Assembly (NCBI GenBank): GCA_017506865.1
Contig: JAFCMP010000011.1
Span: 248,001 to 312,000 of the forward strand
Origin: Tribonema minus
Lineage: Eukaryota > Sar > Xanthophyceae > Tribonematales > Tribonemataceae
DNA: 64,000 bases
Direction of reading: 5' to 3'
Part shown: positions 33,601 to 45,600 of the stretch, piece after piece
Position numbering within the stretch: the stretch's first letter is position 1
Layout of the letters: every line of letters starts with the position of its first letter
Translations under genes and position numbers: made by a program
Notes under the pieces: model-generated
Told to the model about the DNA's origin: nothing
The model's database searches: none
What the model saw: only the letters and a program-made list of their open reading frames with translations

Positions 33601-36600
33601 GTGGAGCGGATTCTTGTCCTCTTTCTGACCAAGCTGCCAAAATGCCAGTGTGCATAGTGGACACCTCAGTGGCTCAGGCTGCTGTGGCAACTGCAGCGCA
33701 GTACGGGGCTGTGTCCGACTCGGAGCCGTGATGTGGGTGCTGTCAGCTTGAGTGGTCGCCGACGCTGTCACAGTGGTTGGCAAGGGCGGAGCTGCCGCAG
33801 GGGCGACAAGCAGTTCAAAGTGTCCCACATTTGTATATAGCCCAGGCGGCGTCCACAGCACATCCAGATGGCAGTCAGGCTGAGCTGGAGTTGCCGGTGC
33901 GAATACCGCTGGCAGCCCCATCAGTTGTGCCAGCACCAGCCCTGTTGATTTTTTGTGCTGCCAGTGGCCTGAGGCTCGGCCTGCCGCACCGTCACCGAGA
34001 CCGCGTAGACCGCTGCAACAATGGCCCACACAGACAAACCGAGGGGCCGTCCCCACACGCCCTCTTCCTGTAGGCGTTGCAGCAGGAGCGTGTGCCCGCT
34101 GTCCGCGCTGTCCGTTTCATTTGTGCCGTACTCGATTGCGAGGCAGCGAGCGCGTGTCCCGTACGTGTCGAATTGTTCACGTGTACACGCAGGTTGGGCT
34201 GCTGCATGCGCGGTCAGTTGACGCATCGATGACATGCTGGCCCCTTGTTTGCCCGCCCCCTGCGTGACGTATGCCACCATCTTGTCCAGCAGTGCCTCTC
34301 GCATGGCAATCACCAGCGCTGCGGCCGGCAGTCCGTGCTCAACTGCGACGCTGCCTATGCCGTGTAGAGCTGTATGAATCAGGCAGTTGCCGTTGCCCAC
34401 GTTGCTCACGGGGCGAAGCTCCCCACCACATGCTAGCGTTGCTGTGTTTTCCCCAAGCGCCTGTTTGTGGAGTGCCTGCAGGCCCGTGTGCCAAGTGGAA
34501 AAACCATAGTTGGTGGCTTCTGCCAGCGCGTCTTGCTGCTCCTCCACGGTGACTATATAGCACACGGTTGAGGGTATCCGTGTCGCCACCGTCACGGTGG
34601 TGACCTTCGCCGGCCCGGATATTGGTGCTGAGGGGGCAGAGGCACCGCCCCTCGGCGGTGTGGTGGCTGGTGCCAGGGGTGCACGAGAATTGTCGCACTG
34701 GGCCTGTCGCTCCTGCGTCCGCCGTCTGTGTTTACCTCTGCGTCGACTGCGCTTTCCACTGGCAACCATAGCCGTGACAGGTGCTGTCTCGGTCATTGTT
34801 GCGTGGGTGCTGTTATCACCAGCCTGCGTTACGTCTGACTCACCAAGTTTCCCGGCTGGCTGGCGAGGCGACCTGGCAACGACCGGTTCCCTAAGGGAGA
34901 GTTGGTCAAACACCGTTGCCAGGTCATTACCCTCTTCTCGGAGGGAGAGCAAGCTGAACGTGACCGTCAGGTCATGCATCTGACTCACCAGCGGTGCGCA
35001 GGGAGTCCGGCCCAGCAGGGTCTGTGTTGCTGGCGCGTCGCTGGCCGCCGGCCGCATATGCAGTCGGCGTGACGTGCGGCAGGGTCCAAGCTTGGTACCC
35101 GTCGGCCAAGCGCAAAGCACTGTGACGCGTGCCCGATTGGGGGCAAGGGCCAGTGCACGTACCCTGCGTGCGAGTGCGCCAGCCGCCCCCAGCAAGCCTT
35201 GCCAGTGTGATCCCGTCGGGTCCCTGGGGCATTCGCTAGACTGAGCGCCCGCTGCGACAGCAGCTGCGGCACTGCCAGGTGTGCTGGGCACACGATCGTT
35301 GCTTGACATCGTTGCGCCGCTATCGCTAGCACGACTTTCGCCAGGCAGCACACCCATTGTGCTGCTCCGGGTCAGTCTCGGCAGCGGCGCAACTGCCACA
35401 CTGTCCAACGTAGATGCATGGGCTTGCCTGGGGTCTACCCCCAGGTGCTCGCATCCGACAGTACTCGAAGTTTGACCGTATGCAGGCAGGGACTGCCTGT
35501 GCCTTTGACGCTTACATCGTGTCTGAGCGTGATGTTGCGCCTCACACTGTCTTAAAGTAATATTGCGCAATACTAGACTGCAAGAAGCGACATTGTCACC
35601 CCATGGCATGTCCAATGCTACGCCCACTCCATGCGGCAGCCTGAGCGCTGTGCATTGCAAGCACTTGCCGCACATTCTCTGTACGAGGAAAGTTGCAAAG
35701 TTCATCAGTGTTATTTGTGACTCCTTGTTATATGCGCAGGTGGTGCGGTGGCACAGCTCAAGGCTGAAGTGGCACAACTGAAGGAGCGAATCTCAGTTGA
35801 ATCCACCAGCAGGTATCGCCAGACATGCAGCTGAAATGAGCTTCTGACAAGTTTTTGCATGTGCACAATAAACTTGAGAGAGTGTGGTTACTCAACTAGT
35901 TCGTGCTTAGTCAGGGCACACCTGGACTGTCCCAGAAAAGCTATCAGTCCTGCCCCCTGTAGCTACCAACAGTTCCAGCTTACCCGATGGCATGTGTGTC
36001 CACACCATTTGCACCATCTGACTATATTATGAAGACTTGATGACGTACGTGTCATAAATATCAATGCCATGCAGGAGAAGACTGTGGTTCTGTCACCTTC
36101 TTGTCACCTTCGTTGCAGTAGGTGATTGCATGAACACAGCAATTCAACCTCTGTTTCTGGAGACAAAGCGTGGTGTGAGCGTGAAGGAAGCACATGGTGA
36201 CTGCTGGCCTGATGCTTGCTTGACTTAAGCGGCCCAACGTGATATGAAGGCCCCATGGACATGTTTTGTAGACATTGTAATGTAATGCTAACACTTTTCA
36301 TTCCTTGGGCTTGCATCTGTGCAGAAGATGATTGTGATCATGCAAGGTGGAATTTGGCTACTCATTCACGGTGGTGTGTGTGTTTGGGGGGAGGGGGGGG
36401 GGGGGGGGGCACACGTAATACAGAAACGCCGACTTTTTAAGCATCACAACGTTGTTGATGAGGGGCTCTGGTGCTTGCTTTAGCATGACGTCACAGCACA
36501 AGGTGTGCTGCCTTGTCTCTGTTGAAAGTCTTGACAAGTACCTCCCTGTACGCCCGTGCACATTACTAGCACCCATGAAGCGGCTTTCTCACAGAAAATG

Positions 36601-39600
36601 TTCCAAGTCCGTTTTCATTCATGTGAAGCAGGACACAATGTTGGCACCATATGTGTTGCCAATTGCATGCCACGGTCCACTGACAGGTGATAACATTCGA
36701 CATTGCTGTGTGTATACTGCTGCAGCCCGAGCAGGCCGGTCTGGCAAGCAAGTGCAGAGGAGGTGCAGGCAAAAGCTGCCAAGGCGGCGGAGGTGGACCT
36801 GCTGGGGCACAAGGCAAAGGGGGGCATTCAGAGATGGCTTGACCTCATAGCCTTCAGGTAAATGCACATAGCAAAACGGGACATTCAAGTGTAGCTCTGG
36901 GTAAGCATACAAAACAAGGGGGCTTTCAGATATCATAGAAGGCAAAGGGGGGCATCCAGAGATGGCTTGGTCTCATAGCCTTCAGGTAATTGTACAAAAA
37001 CAAAGTGGGGCAATCGAGTATGGCTTTGCCTTGTAGTCTTCGGGTAATAATACAAAGCAAATGGGGGGATTAGACAAGGCAAGGCGGGGGCGTTCAGAGA
37101 TGGCGTGGCCTCATAGCCTTCAGGTACTCGTTGCTGGTGCAGGAACTTTGCAGTGCTGAACATGTGTTGCTGCATTCAGCTTAGCAGTGTATACCAATGC
37201 ATTCACCGATGCCAAGCTGTGCATGCAACAATGGTGCATTATACAGGGGGGGGCATTCACGGCCCGCAGGTAACACTGTTGGCACTTGTAACACCGCATA
37301 GTGAGCAACAGTCATAGCCATTTCCCATAACCTACAGCACCGACGGTAACCCTAGCCCCTCAGTAAACTGAGTCAAGTGAGGTATTGCATGCGTGCACTA
37401 AGCCACAACCGCAGGGTATACATGAAGTCAACTGCTACTCATCATGTACAGTGATAGTCAGATGCTGATGCATGTGCATCCCATAGGAGCGCATCAAGCA
37501 ACGCTCTCGTACCACCTTGCATTATCTGCACTTCACACCAAATACATTGATGTGCAGCAGTCCAAACAAAACAGACAAGCATTGCTGCAGACTTGCCCTG
37601 TCCATTGCCCACTTTGCTGCCTCAAATGCCAATCTGGGTTGCGTCAGGCGAGAACTGGACAAGAACACAGCAGAGACGGCGCGGCTCAAAGCGGAGATGC
37701 TGAGGCTGCAGACCGAGAAGGCAGCAGTGCACAGCAGGTGCGGTACATGATGTTGGCAATTCACATTTGCTTGGTCTCTTAGATACTGAGTACTGGTGAA
37801 TCTATGGCACGCATTGACGCTAAGCAGTGTAGTTGCTGTTAAAAGCACATGCACACGCACAATTCAAAGTGGGCCACTGACATGTTGTGCATCAAACTGC
37901 TTCTGGTATCACTAATCTGCCATTTTTTTATCCATCACCATGAGTCAAAGGCCAGCTGCAAACAGTAGACGTCGACTTTGGCATGTTCACATAGATAGGG
38001 TTATGCGTCAGGCAGAACGTGGATGTCAAAGACACGCATTAAACCACCATGTGCGCACTGACGGCAGAACCCGGTAAACACACTTGTATACTTCAAGTAC
38101 ATGAGCACGCACATTACGTTATCTCACCCTAAGCCCTTACTTTCTAGACTCAACACATACAGCCCGCGCCATGCCTGGCATGGCCAGCCCTACACTCTTT
38201 TCGACCTGAAGCATTGCACGTGAAATACGCCCTGAACAGTCAGTTTTGGCACATGTGAGCACTCAGCACCGTACAGCTGCTTCTGGCACGTGAGCTATTG
38301 CTTTAGATCTCTCATGGGGGCAGTTGGTTGAAGTTTGAGCCTGCTTTTTCACCTTGTTCGCTTGCCTACCTGCTGCAGCGACGGCAGCCATGATGTGGCA
38401 ATGAGGGCGTCAGGCAGTGCAAATGGTGACGATGCTGATGGCACCTCCAGCGGGGGCGGCACCGACAATGTGTGCAGTGGCCAGGTAAAACTTATGCGAC
38501 CCCGCGGCTTCAAAAGGGCCGGTGTGTCAGATTCATCTAAGCAACACCGTTACAAAGAGCCTTCACTATCGTTTTGTACCTTTGAAGCGTCCGTAATGAG
38601 GATCGCAACGCAATGCACACTCGCAAAGAAAAACTAGAGCACTTGCATCTGCTTGTCTGAAGTGACACTGTTCCTCAAGCTCCACAAAACCAGCTTCTGG
38701 GCAACCCCTGTAGCTACCCACTTGCTCGAGTGCCAGGGGGCAACAATTGAGCAGCTACGGCAGTCCTCCTGTGTGGCGTGCCGATGCAATGGCAGCGTGC
38801 CCCGCACCTGATCATGCATCATCACGTGATACCGGAATGCAACATTGGTTGAACCCGTACAGCCCCCGAGACCGTCCAGTTTCTGGCGCTTTTGAGCTGC
38901 CGAGAGCTATGCATCAGCCCTGCCCCAGTACGCCGGCCACATGTAGTGCTGTGCGTCTTAAACAAGGTTTTTGTGCACACACTTTCCAAGCTTGCAGCAG
39001 TGCCGGTACAACTGGTTTTGCAACCAAGGCCCATACTTCCGAGCAGCACTCGGTGCCATAAAAGGCACGTGCATATGGGCATGCGAAGTGCACAGCGCAT
39101 GCCGCCACACTTGTCAAAAGCACTTGTCACCCATTGTGAGCTTGGCCCACCTTAGTGACAAAGGACGGGCGCATGCGCAGCACGAGTTTGTTAGCGGTAA
39201 CAACACACTGCCATGTGACGGCTGCAGCATGCCTCAGTCATCCCCGCGGACAACACGAGCCTGCGTATCACTACTTCAAAGTATTTGCCTTGCTTGATGG
39301 CCTTTTGCACACCAGTCGCGCTGATCTGCTTGTGAACCTCAATGATCGTGTTCACGGGGACGCAATGGCGCGCATGCTGCACGAGCTGGATGTCAACGAT
39401 GTAGCAAAATGTGAATGTGACTTGTACGCACTGCCACTGTCACGTGACAGCTATGCATGCTTCAGTGTCCACAAAAGCACTGAGTTGTATGGACTCATTA
39501 CATACGGATGGTATGCAGGGGGGCGAGATGGCGCGCGTGCAGCGCGAACTGGATGCCAACAAGAAGGCGCGCACGTCACTCATGGTGCGCCTGGAGAGCG

Positions 39601-42600
39601 GGACCTTTGCTCATGATCTGCGCGCCAATCACGCAGCCAGGAAACAAGGTGCCTGAACAAACACCCAATCAACTTCATGTTGACGTCACTAATTCGTGAT
39701 GGGGTGTCTTGAGAATGTCTTGTCAGGAGGAACACCGACCGATGGTCAATAAATGGTTTGAACACAAGGCTGGCCTGTGCCCTGCATTGGCCGGGTACAC
39801 CCGCTAAGAAGTGCAGAGTGACTTGGGCTGAGTAAAGCGTAACGCACCAACGGTCCATAACGCCATGCACATCTGCCAGAGTTTGCTGAAACAAAGGTAT
39901 TATAGCTTCTTAAAAAGTGCAGGCCATCAAACTTGCGTCTGCTGTGTGCTGGCCTACAACCTTTCTGGTTGTCACTGATTAACATGAGCTTTGTGACACC
40001 CCTGTTGGGATCCAAGAGGGTGTGCTTGTAAGCAATACCAAGTGAGAGCGTTGATGATATGCAGCATTGATCGTCATCTCGACTAGGACATGCAACTGAG
40101 TTGTGTGCCCATAGAACATATTCTTCACATGCAAACACAAGTGCATGGCAATGGCCAATGCTTCTGCATGAGTCTGCTTCATGATGTGTATGTGCAACTT
40201 TTGAGGAGGCCACACGCATGCAAGATTGACAGTGCGAATGCCATTACGCCTCCCAAGTCAGCTCACCTCCAAATGCTGCATCACAGCTACCTGTGGTATT
40301 AAAAGTACTTGTTAGAGCTTCTGCCTAATTTATACGCTCATTCACAGTGACCGTTCGCTGAGTTCCTGTTGCAGCTGAAGGCACGGAGAGCGGCGATGCC
40401 TCTGAGTCTGATGTTGAAGATCAGCAGGTAACAGCCTGCCACAATACTGATCTGTACGTTTGCACATTTGAAGTTGTCGTGTGGCAGGGTTTCCAGTCCC
40501 GTGGCTTACATGTGCAGAGTGTGATGGAGCATATTGAGCGAGTTCCAGATATAAATGTTATTTGTAAATTGCGTGTGGCATAGGCAGTTGTGAACACACA
40601 TGTTACGACTTTGATGAAGGTTGTATTGTCCGCAGGTAGTTGAGCATTTGTGCTGCAATGTCCACTGGTCCAGCAAGATTTGATGGTGGTCAGACAATGA
40701 TGTTTGTCCTCGATGAAGTGCACAACTTCTTGGCAACCAACAAACGTTCACTGTTCTGTGGGACACAAGACACGGGCCATACACATACTATCCTTGTGCA
40801 CCCTCAAAGAGCCAAGCGTGACCCGCAGCCTCATATTCTGCATGCTTGCTTCAGCCACCTGTGTTGCACTGACATTGACCTCTGTTGTCTAGCGCATGTC
40901 TTGAACACAGACCTCTGTTTGCGCATACGGACAGAGCCGCACACACACATGCACAGCAAAGCCCTCTTCGGCACGCAATTTGTAGAGTAATGCTGCTGTC
41001 CACCTTCAAGTAGCTCATAATTGTTGATGGAAGTACTACTTCCGACGATGACAGGGGACCTCTGCCGTTCCATCCTGCCATGCACCGCGCTGCAGATAGA
41101 GGCTGCTGACAGTCACACTGGTGGTGACGCTGACATTGTCGGCAAGGAGAGCAGCAGTGGGATTGTCAGTAACGGTGGCGATGGCACGGCTATCAATGGC
41201 ATCGTTTCAGATCCTGGTAGTGCAGCAGAAGTGCAGCGTGATGGGCCAGCAGCACAGCAAGGCTCAACAGGACAGCGAGGCTCAACGGTGCAACAAGGGT
41301 TGGCAGGACTGCACAGCACAGCCACCGCTGATGCTGCTTCTGCTGCCAGCGCTGCAGGTCATCAGGTGTGTGTGACAACAGCTCAGTAAACATGAGATTG
41401 TGCCATGCAAAAACAATTGAGTGTGATGCGTGTGTGTAGCATGTCAGATGATACTGGTGCCACATAGGGGGAGCCAGCAGCACACGCACTGGGCAGAAAA
41501 GCACAGATAGTCAGCTGCTCTGCTATTATGAGTGCTGCCTCTCAGCAGGCCAGCTAGGGCGGCTCCCTGCAGGAAAACGTTTGTAGAACTTCCGTACCGG
41601 CAATCAGTCATGCTTGTCTCATCAGCATTCCCCGATTTTGCTTGATGCGGGATTACAGCCAATGACTGTTGTGAAAAGCATGTGGATCACCATGAGTCAT
41701 GACGCCGCGACTGCCCTGCCTGAATCGTGCTGTCCATCCCTGTTTCAGGTGCAGGGGACAGATACTGACGCGCTGCTGCGTCAGCAGGCAGAGGTGAGCC
41801 TGATTTTTGCTCATGGTTTGTGCTCAAGCATGCCCGGACATCCACGCTACTGTTGTGACATCAACTCTTGCCGTTGGATTTTAGGTTGTGATTACATGTC
41901 TCAAGGTAGTTGCAACAACAATGAAGGAGGCTGGCTGTACGGTGCAATTGTGCTGCCTGTCTTCAAGGCGGTACGAACAGCACATTATGGTTGTGCACAC
42001 CTGTAGAAGGCCGCTTCTATGGTACATGCGACAGCGGAAGTTTACACAGTTCCGTGGACTGTACTGTGCTGCATCAAGCCAGACAGCTGAAGGTCTAAAA
42101 GCCTGCATCACGGTCATTAGCTGAACAATCTCCACAATGCGCCCTGCAATCCTGGACTCGTTGCAAGGGATGATTGCAGCACAAACTTGGACCTGATTTT
42201 TCTGATCCCCACCACAGTGCCTGGGAAGGAGCCAATCACAATGCCATACCAGCTCGCAAATCACCAGGGACGCCTGCATCCAGTGCTCCCTAACAAGCAA
42301 CAGCGAGAGGATTGCACTTGGCAGTGTGTTAGGAGCTGAGAGCCTGCTAACAGCGTGCGCGCCCTCTGTCTCCTTCACTGAGCCACCGTTCACCTGCAAA
42401 CACTGTCTCTGGCTACCACAGCGGCTACAACGGCAGTTTCAGAAGCAGCTGGAGCAGGTGATCAGCGAGCATGACCGCGCATCAGAGACCCTCGCACAGC
42501 AGGTGAGCTCTTGCACCGCCATCCAGCGCTTTTAGCAAGTTTCACTCATCGCCTTTCCACGCACATATAACGATGCACGGATCGTCATTTGGTATCACCG

Positions 42601-45600
42601 TGCGAAGGGTGTGGGTATCAAGACTGCAGCGAATGTAACCAGTTTGCACCATATGCGCGCGATGTGTAGGACAGGTGACATATGCGACAGACAGACTTTA
42701 CATCAGTTCACCTCACTTGTATGTTTATGTACAGGTACACAATCATTTCTGACGACATAGCCCACATTGCACATCACAAGCTGCAGCGCGGTGACTGAGC
42801 CTTGTGCGCATCCATTATGACTTGTGCAGAGTATCTGGGAACATACTTTGTCGTGTTGGGGTTGTTGTTGTATGCACAGCCAGCATAATCATTGCAGTCA
42901 TGAATGAGGCCCTCAGTGCACCCTCACAATGCCCTTGCGTCGTAAGAACCATCAGTTGGGCCCCAAACAGTCGGCGATCTTGCTTATATTGTGCCTGTCA
43001 GTTGCATGTGTCATTTGCAAGTGATACAAGCACACAGTGCATTCAAACAGAATGATACAAACAACACCCCCTCCTATCCATGACTTTCTGCTCTTGAAAA
43101 CACCATGTGACACAATTGAAGCAGCTGCAGAAGGTTCTTGAGGGCATGGCACGGAAGATTCGGCAACAGTCAGATCAGCTACTGTACTTTTACTAATGAT
43201 AACCAACACCCCTCTCACCCATGCCTTCATGCTTTGCTGCTCTCAACAACAGCATGTGACGCAAGCCAAGCAGCTGCAGAAGGCGCTTGAAGGCATGGCA
43301 CGGGAGATGCGGTCTTTGGAGGGTGCCCGCGCAGCTCTTGAAGAGGCACTGGCAGAGGCCAAGGCCAGGCTGCTCAACTATGAGACTCAAAACACCAGGG
43401 TAAGGCTGACATAGTGCTGGACTTGAATCGCTGCCAAGTATATGGATATGGCACGCCGGTGATGTCATGACGCAAACAAAACTTTTCAAAATGGAGTACC
43501 ATACTTCAGAGTATACTCTTGCAAGTACTTCAAAGATGTGTAATGTCAGCAGTGTCATGCCTGAGGTGTTGCGCAGAAGTTTGAGGAGTCGGATGGAGGC
43601 GAGGGGGGGCGGGGGCAGGCAGGGCGTGTTGTCAAGCTACTTGACTACATAGGATGTGGTGAATGGATGAGACACCAATGGCAAACTGCCTGGCACTTGC
43701 AGACTGCAGTAGAGCATACGGCCATCAATGTTGGAACGTAGCCGATCATCATGATCTACTTTTTGATATTTTGCCGGCTTTCGGCACGCCATCCGTGCGG
43801 TCCTGAAGTTAGCCTGTTATAATATTTGATGCGCAAGCCACTGACATACTGCGTGCTACCTGCGTCTTGTTTCCCCTCTCAGGAAAAGCACGCACAGGCC
43901 CGCGACCAGCAGCTGACGTCAGAGCTCAAGAGCATGGCGGAGCTGGCCGGGTTTGGCAGCGACAACCCTCACCTGGGCGACGAGGACGACTTCACTGCAC
44001 AGGTCGAACGGCATGGCAGTATATATATATATATACATATAGTGTACTTCGCTGTGCAGGTCACATATGCCTGCCATGCCATGGTTCAAACTGGGCAATG
44101 TGGGTTTACCAGGCACTGAGGAAGCTGGTGCTTCGGTACTGCTGTGTGAGAGCTGCACTCCCAATGCAATGATTAAAGAGAGCCGCATACTTTGGATGTA
44201 TTTAAGGAGCTTCAGCACCAGCGCCAGGGTTGATGGACATGGCTTTGGCAGTGAAAATTGTGCATGATGCACGGAATATGATATGAAAACATGTATGATG
44301 CAACACATGGTAATGATCTGATCTGTTCCTACACTCAGACTTTGACTAGCACTCACGTGCTACTCGCTTTTCGTGTGCTCATGCAGAGGTTCAGTGGCTC
44401 AGGACCTATGACAGCTAGTGCTCAGCAGGCACTCATCAATGAGCTCAAGAAGGTAGGCACAAGACTCCGCAGCACCATACAAAGGCGTGCGAATAATGGT
44501 TGCTGAGCTGCGCACAACAATCCATCCCGACAGCTCGTGCGCAATTACCTTCAGCGAAGCAAATCATCGACACTTGTTGTAACCCTAGCAAGTTCTCATA
44601 GATTTGGGGTGCTTGTGGGTGATGCCAGAACGCTGTCTGCTTGAGCAATGTGGTGCATTGATTGGATACAGTAAGGATATACTTGACTCTAACCCTAAGA
44701 AGTATTAGATGGAACCGCACAGTTGGCTTCCGTTGACGTCTACTTGTGTTCAATGAGCGCTGCATGCACATTCTGCAGAGCACGCGTATGCTTGCATTGC
44801 CTTCTTTAACACACTTGTTTGCGGTGCTGGCCATCGCCAATATGCCAGCAACTGTGACAGCTTCAACTTCATACACCATTGGGCTGTGGCGATCGAGTCA
44901 TCATGTAGCTACATGTACTTCAAAGTTTATGAAGTAGGCCCAAACGCGCACGCCCTTTACGACCATGTTTGCAGGCCACTGACGCCATGGCCGCCATGAA
45001 GCAGCGCCAGGCCCTGGTCACTCACGACCTGCTCACCAAACTGAGTGGATCAGCGGCAGAGGCGCAGGTCCTGAGGCAACAGATCAAGGTGCTCCCCGCG
45101 TTGTGACATGCGCAGCAGCATGTGACCACAGCGTGCGACGCTCTGCATTGTCGTATCAGTTGACATTGCATGCAATTTGCAACACCAGCGATGCAAATTG
45201 TGCATACACGGTTTGTGCCTGCCAGGACAACATGCTACAGACGCAGACCCACGACTTGTATTCCTACATGTGCCGTTAAACCGCGGCTCATAGGCTTGCA
45301 GCTTGCCAATGTGCAGCAACGCATAACTGACAACCGCCTGGCCTGTGACACTTCATATGACATCCATCATACTTTATGTACATCCCAAGTACACTGCACT
45401 GATGTTCCCGTCTTTGTGAAGCCATGCCCCCCCGGCGCCCAATCAGCAGCTGACATTCTGTTTTTATGGTACCTTATGTGATGACAGGAGCTCACAAAAG
45501 AGCGCGATGAAGCACGGTCTGCAGCGGCAAAGCTACAAGCGGAGGTGCCCAATCCACCAACAGAGGAGGAGCTCTTGTGAGTCTGCTCATTACTCTCATG

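Larger units (their letters stand above)
28310..35500 (-). mobile_element. Decayed non-LTR retrotransposon with OTU protease and reverse transcriptase
   Basis: Read on the minus strand from high to low coordinates: an OTU-type cysteine protease (34.4-33.8 kb), an alanine-rich linker, reverse transcriptase (about 31.5-30.6 kb), and a C-terminal CCHC zinc-finger/endonuclease-like region (29.1-28.4 kb), with no long terminal repeats. I recall OTU protease together with RT and a restriction-like endonuclease in Dualen/RandI elements of Chlamydomonas, so this is the likely group, but no apurinic-type endonuclease is visible and the 5' end may be truncated. The frame is broken by at least one stop and three frameshifts, so the copy is dead. 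Outer limits are approximate; I found no clear target-site duplication. Confidence 0.8.
24719..35739 (+). other. 11-kb intron of the coiled-coil gene hosting two antisense elements
   Basis: Flanked by exons that share a split Gly codon. Contains the antisense gene at 26149-27903 and the antisense retrotransposon at about 28.3-35.5 kb. The segments 24719-26148 and 27904-28300 hold no gene I can support; the latter has an A/C-rich stretch at 27936-28052 (AAAAAAAAGACAAAAAAAC then ACAACAACAAC). Confidence 0.75.

Noticed and set aside
35500..35777. N-terminal part of the minus-strand OTU open frame
   Set aside because: It overlaps the antisense of host exon 35740-35812 and typical host intron, so the frame extends past the element by chance.
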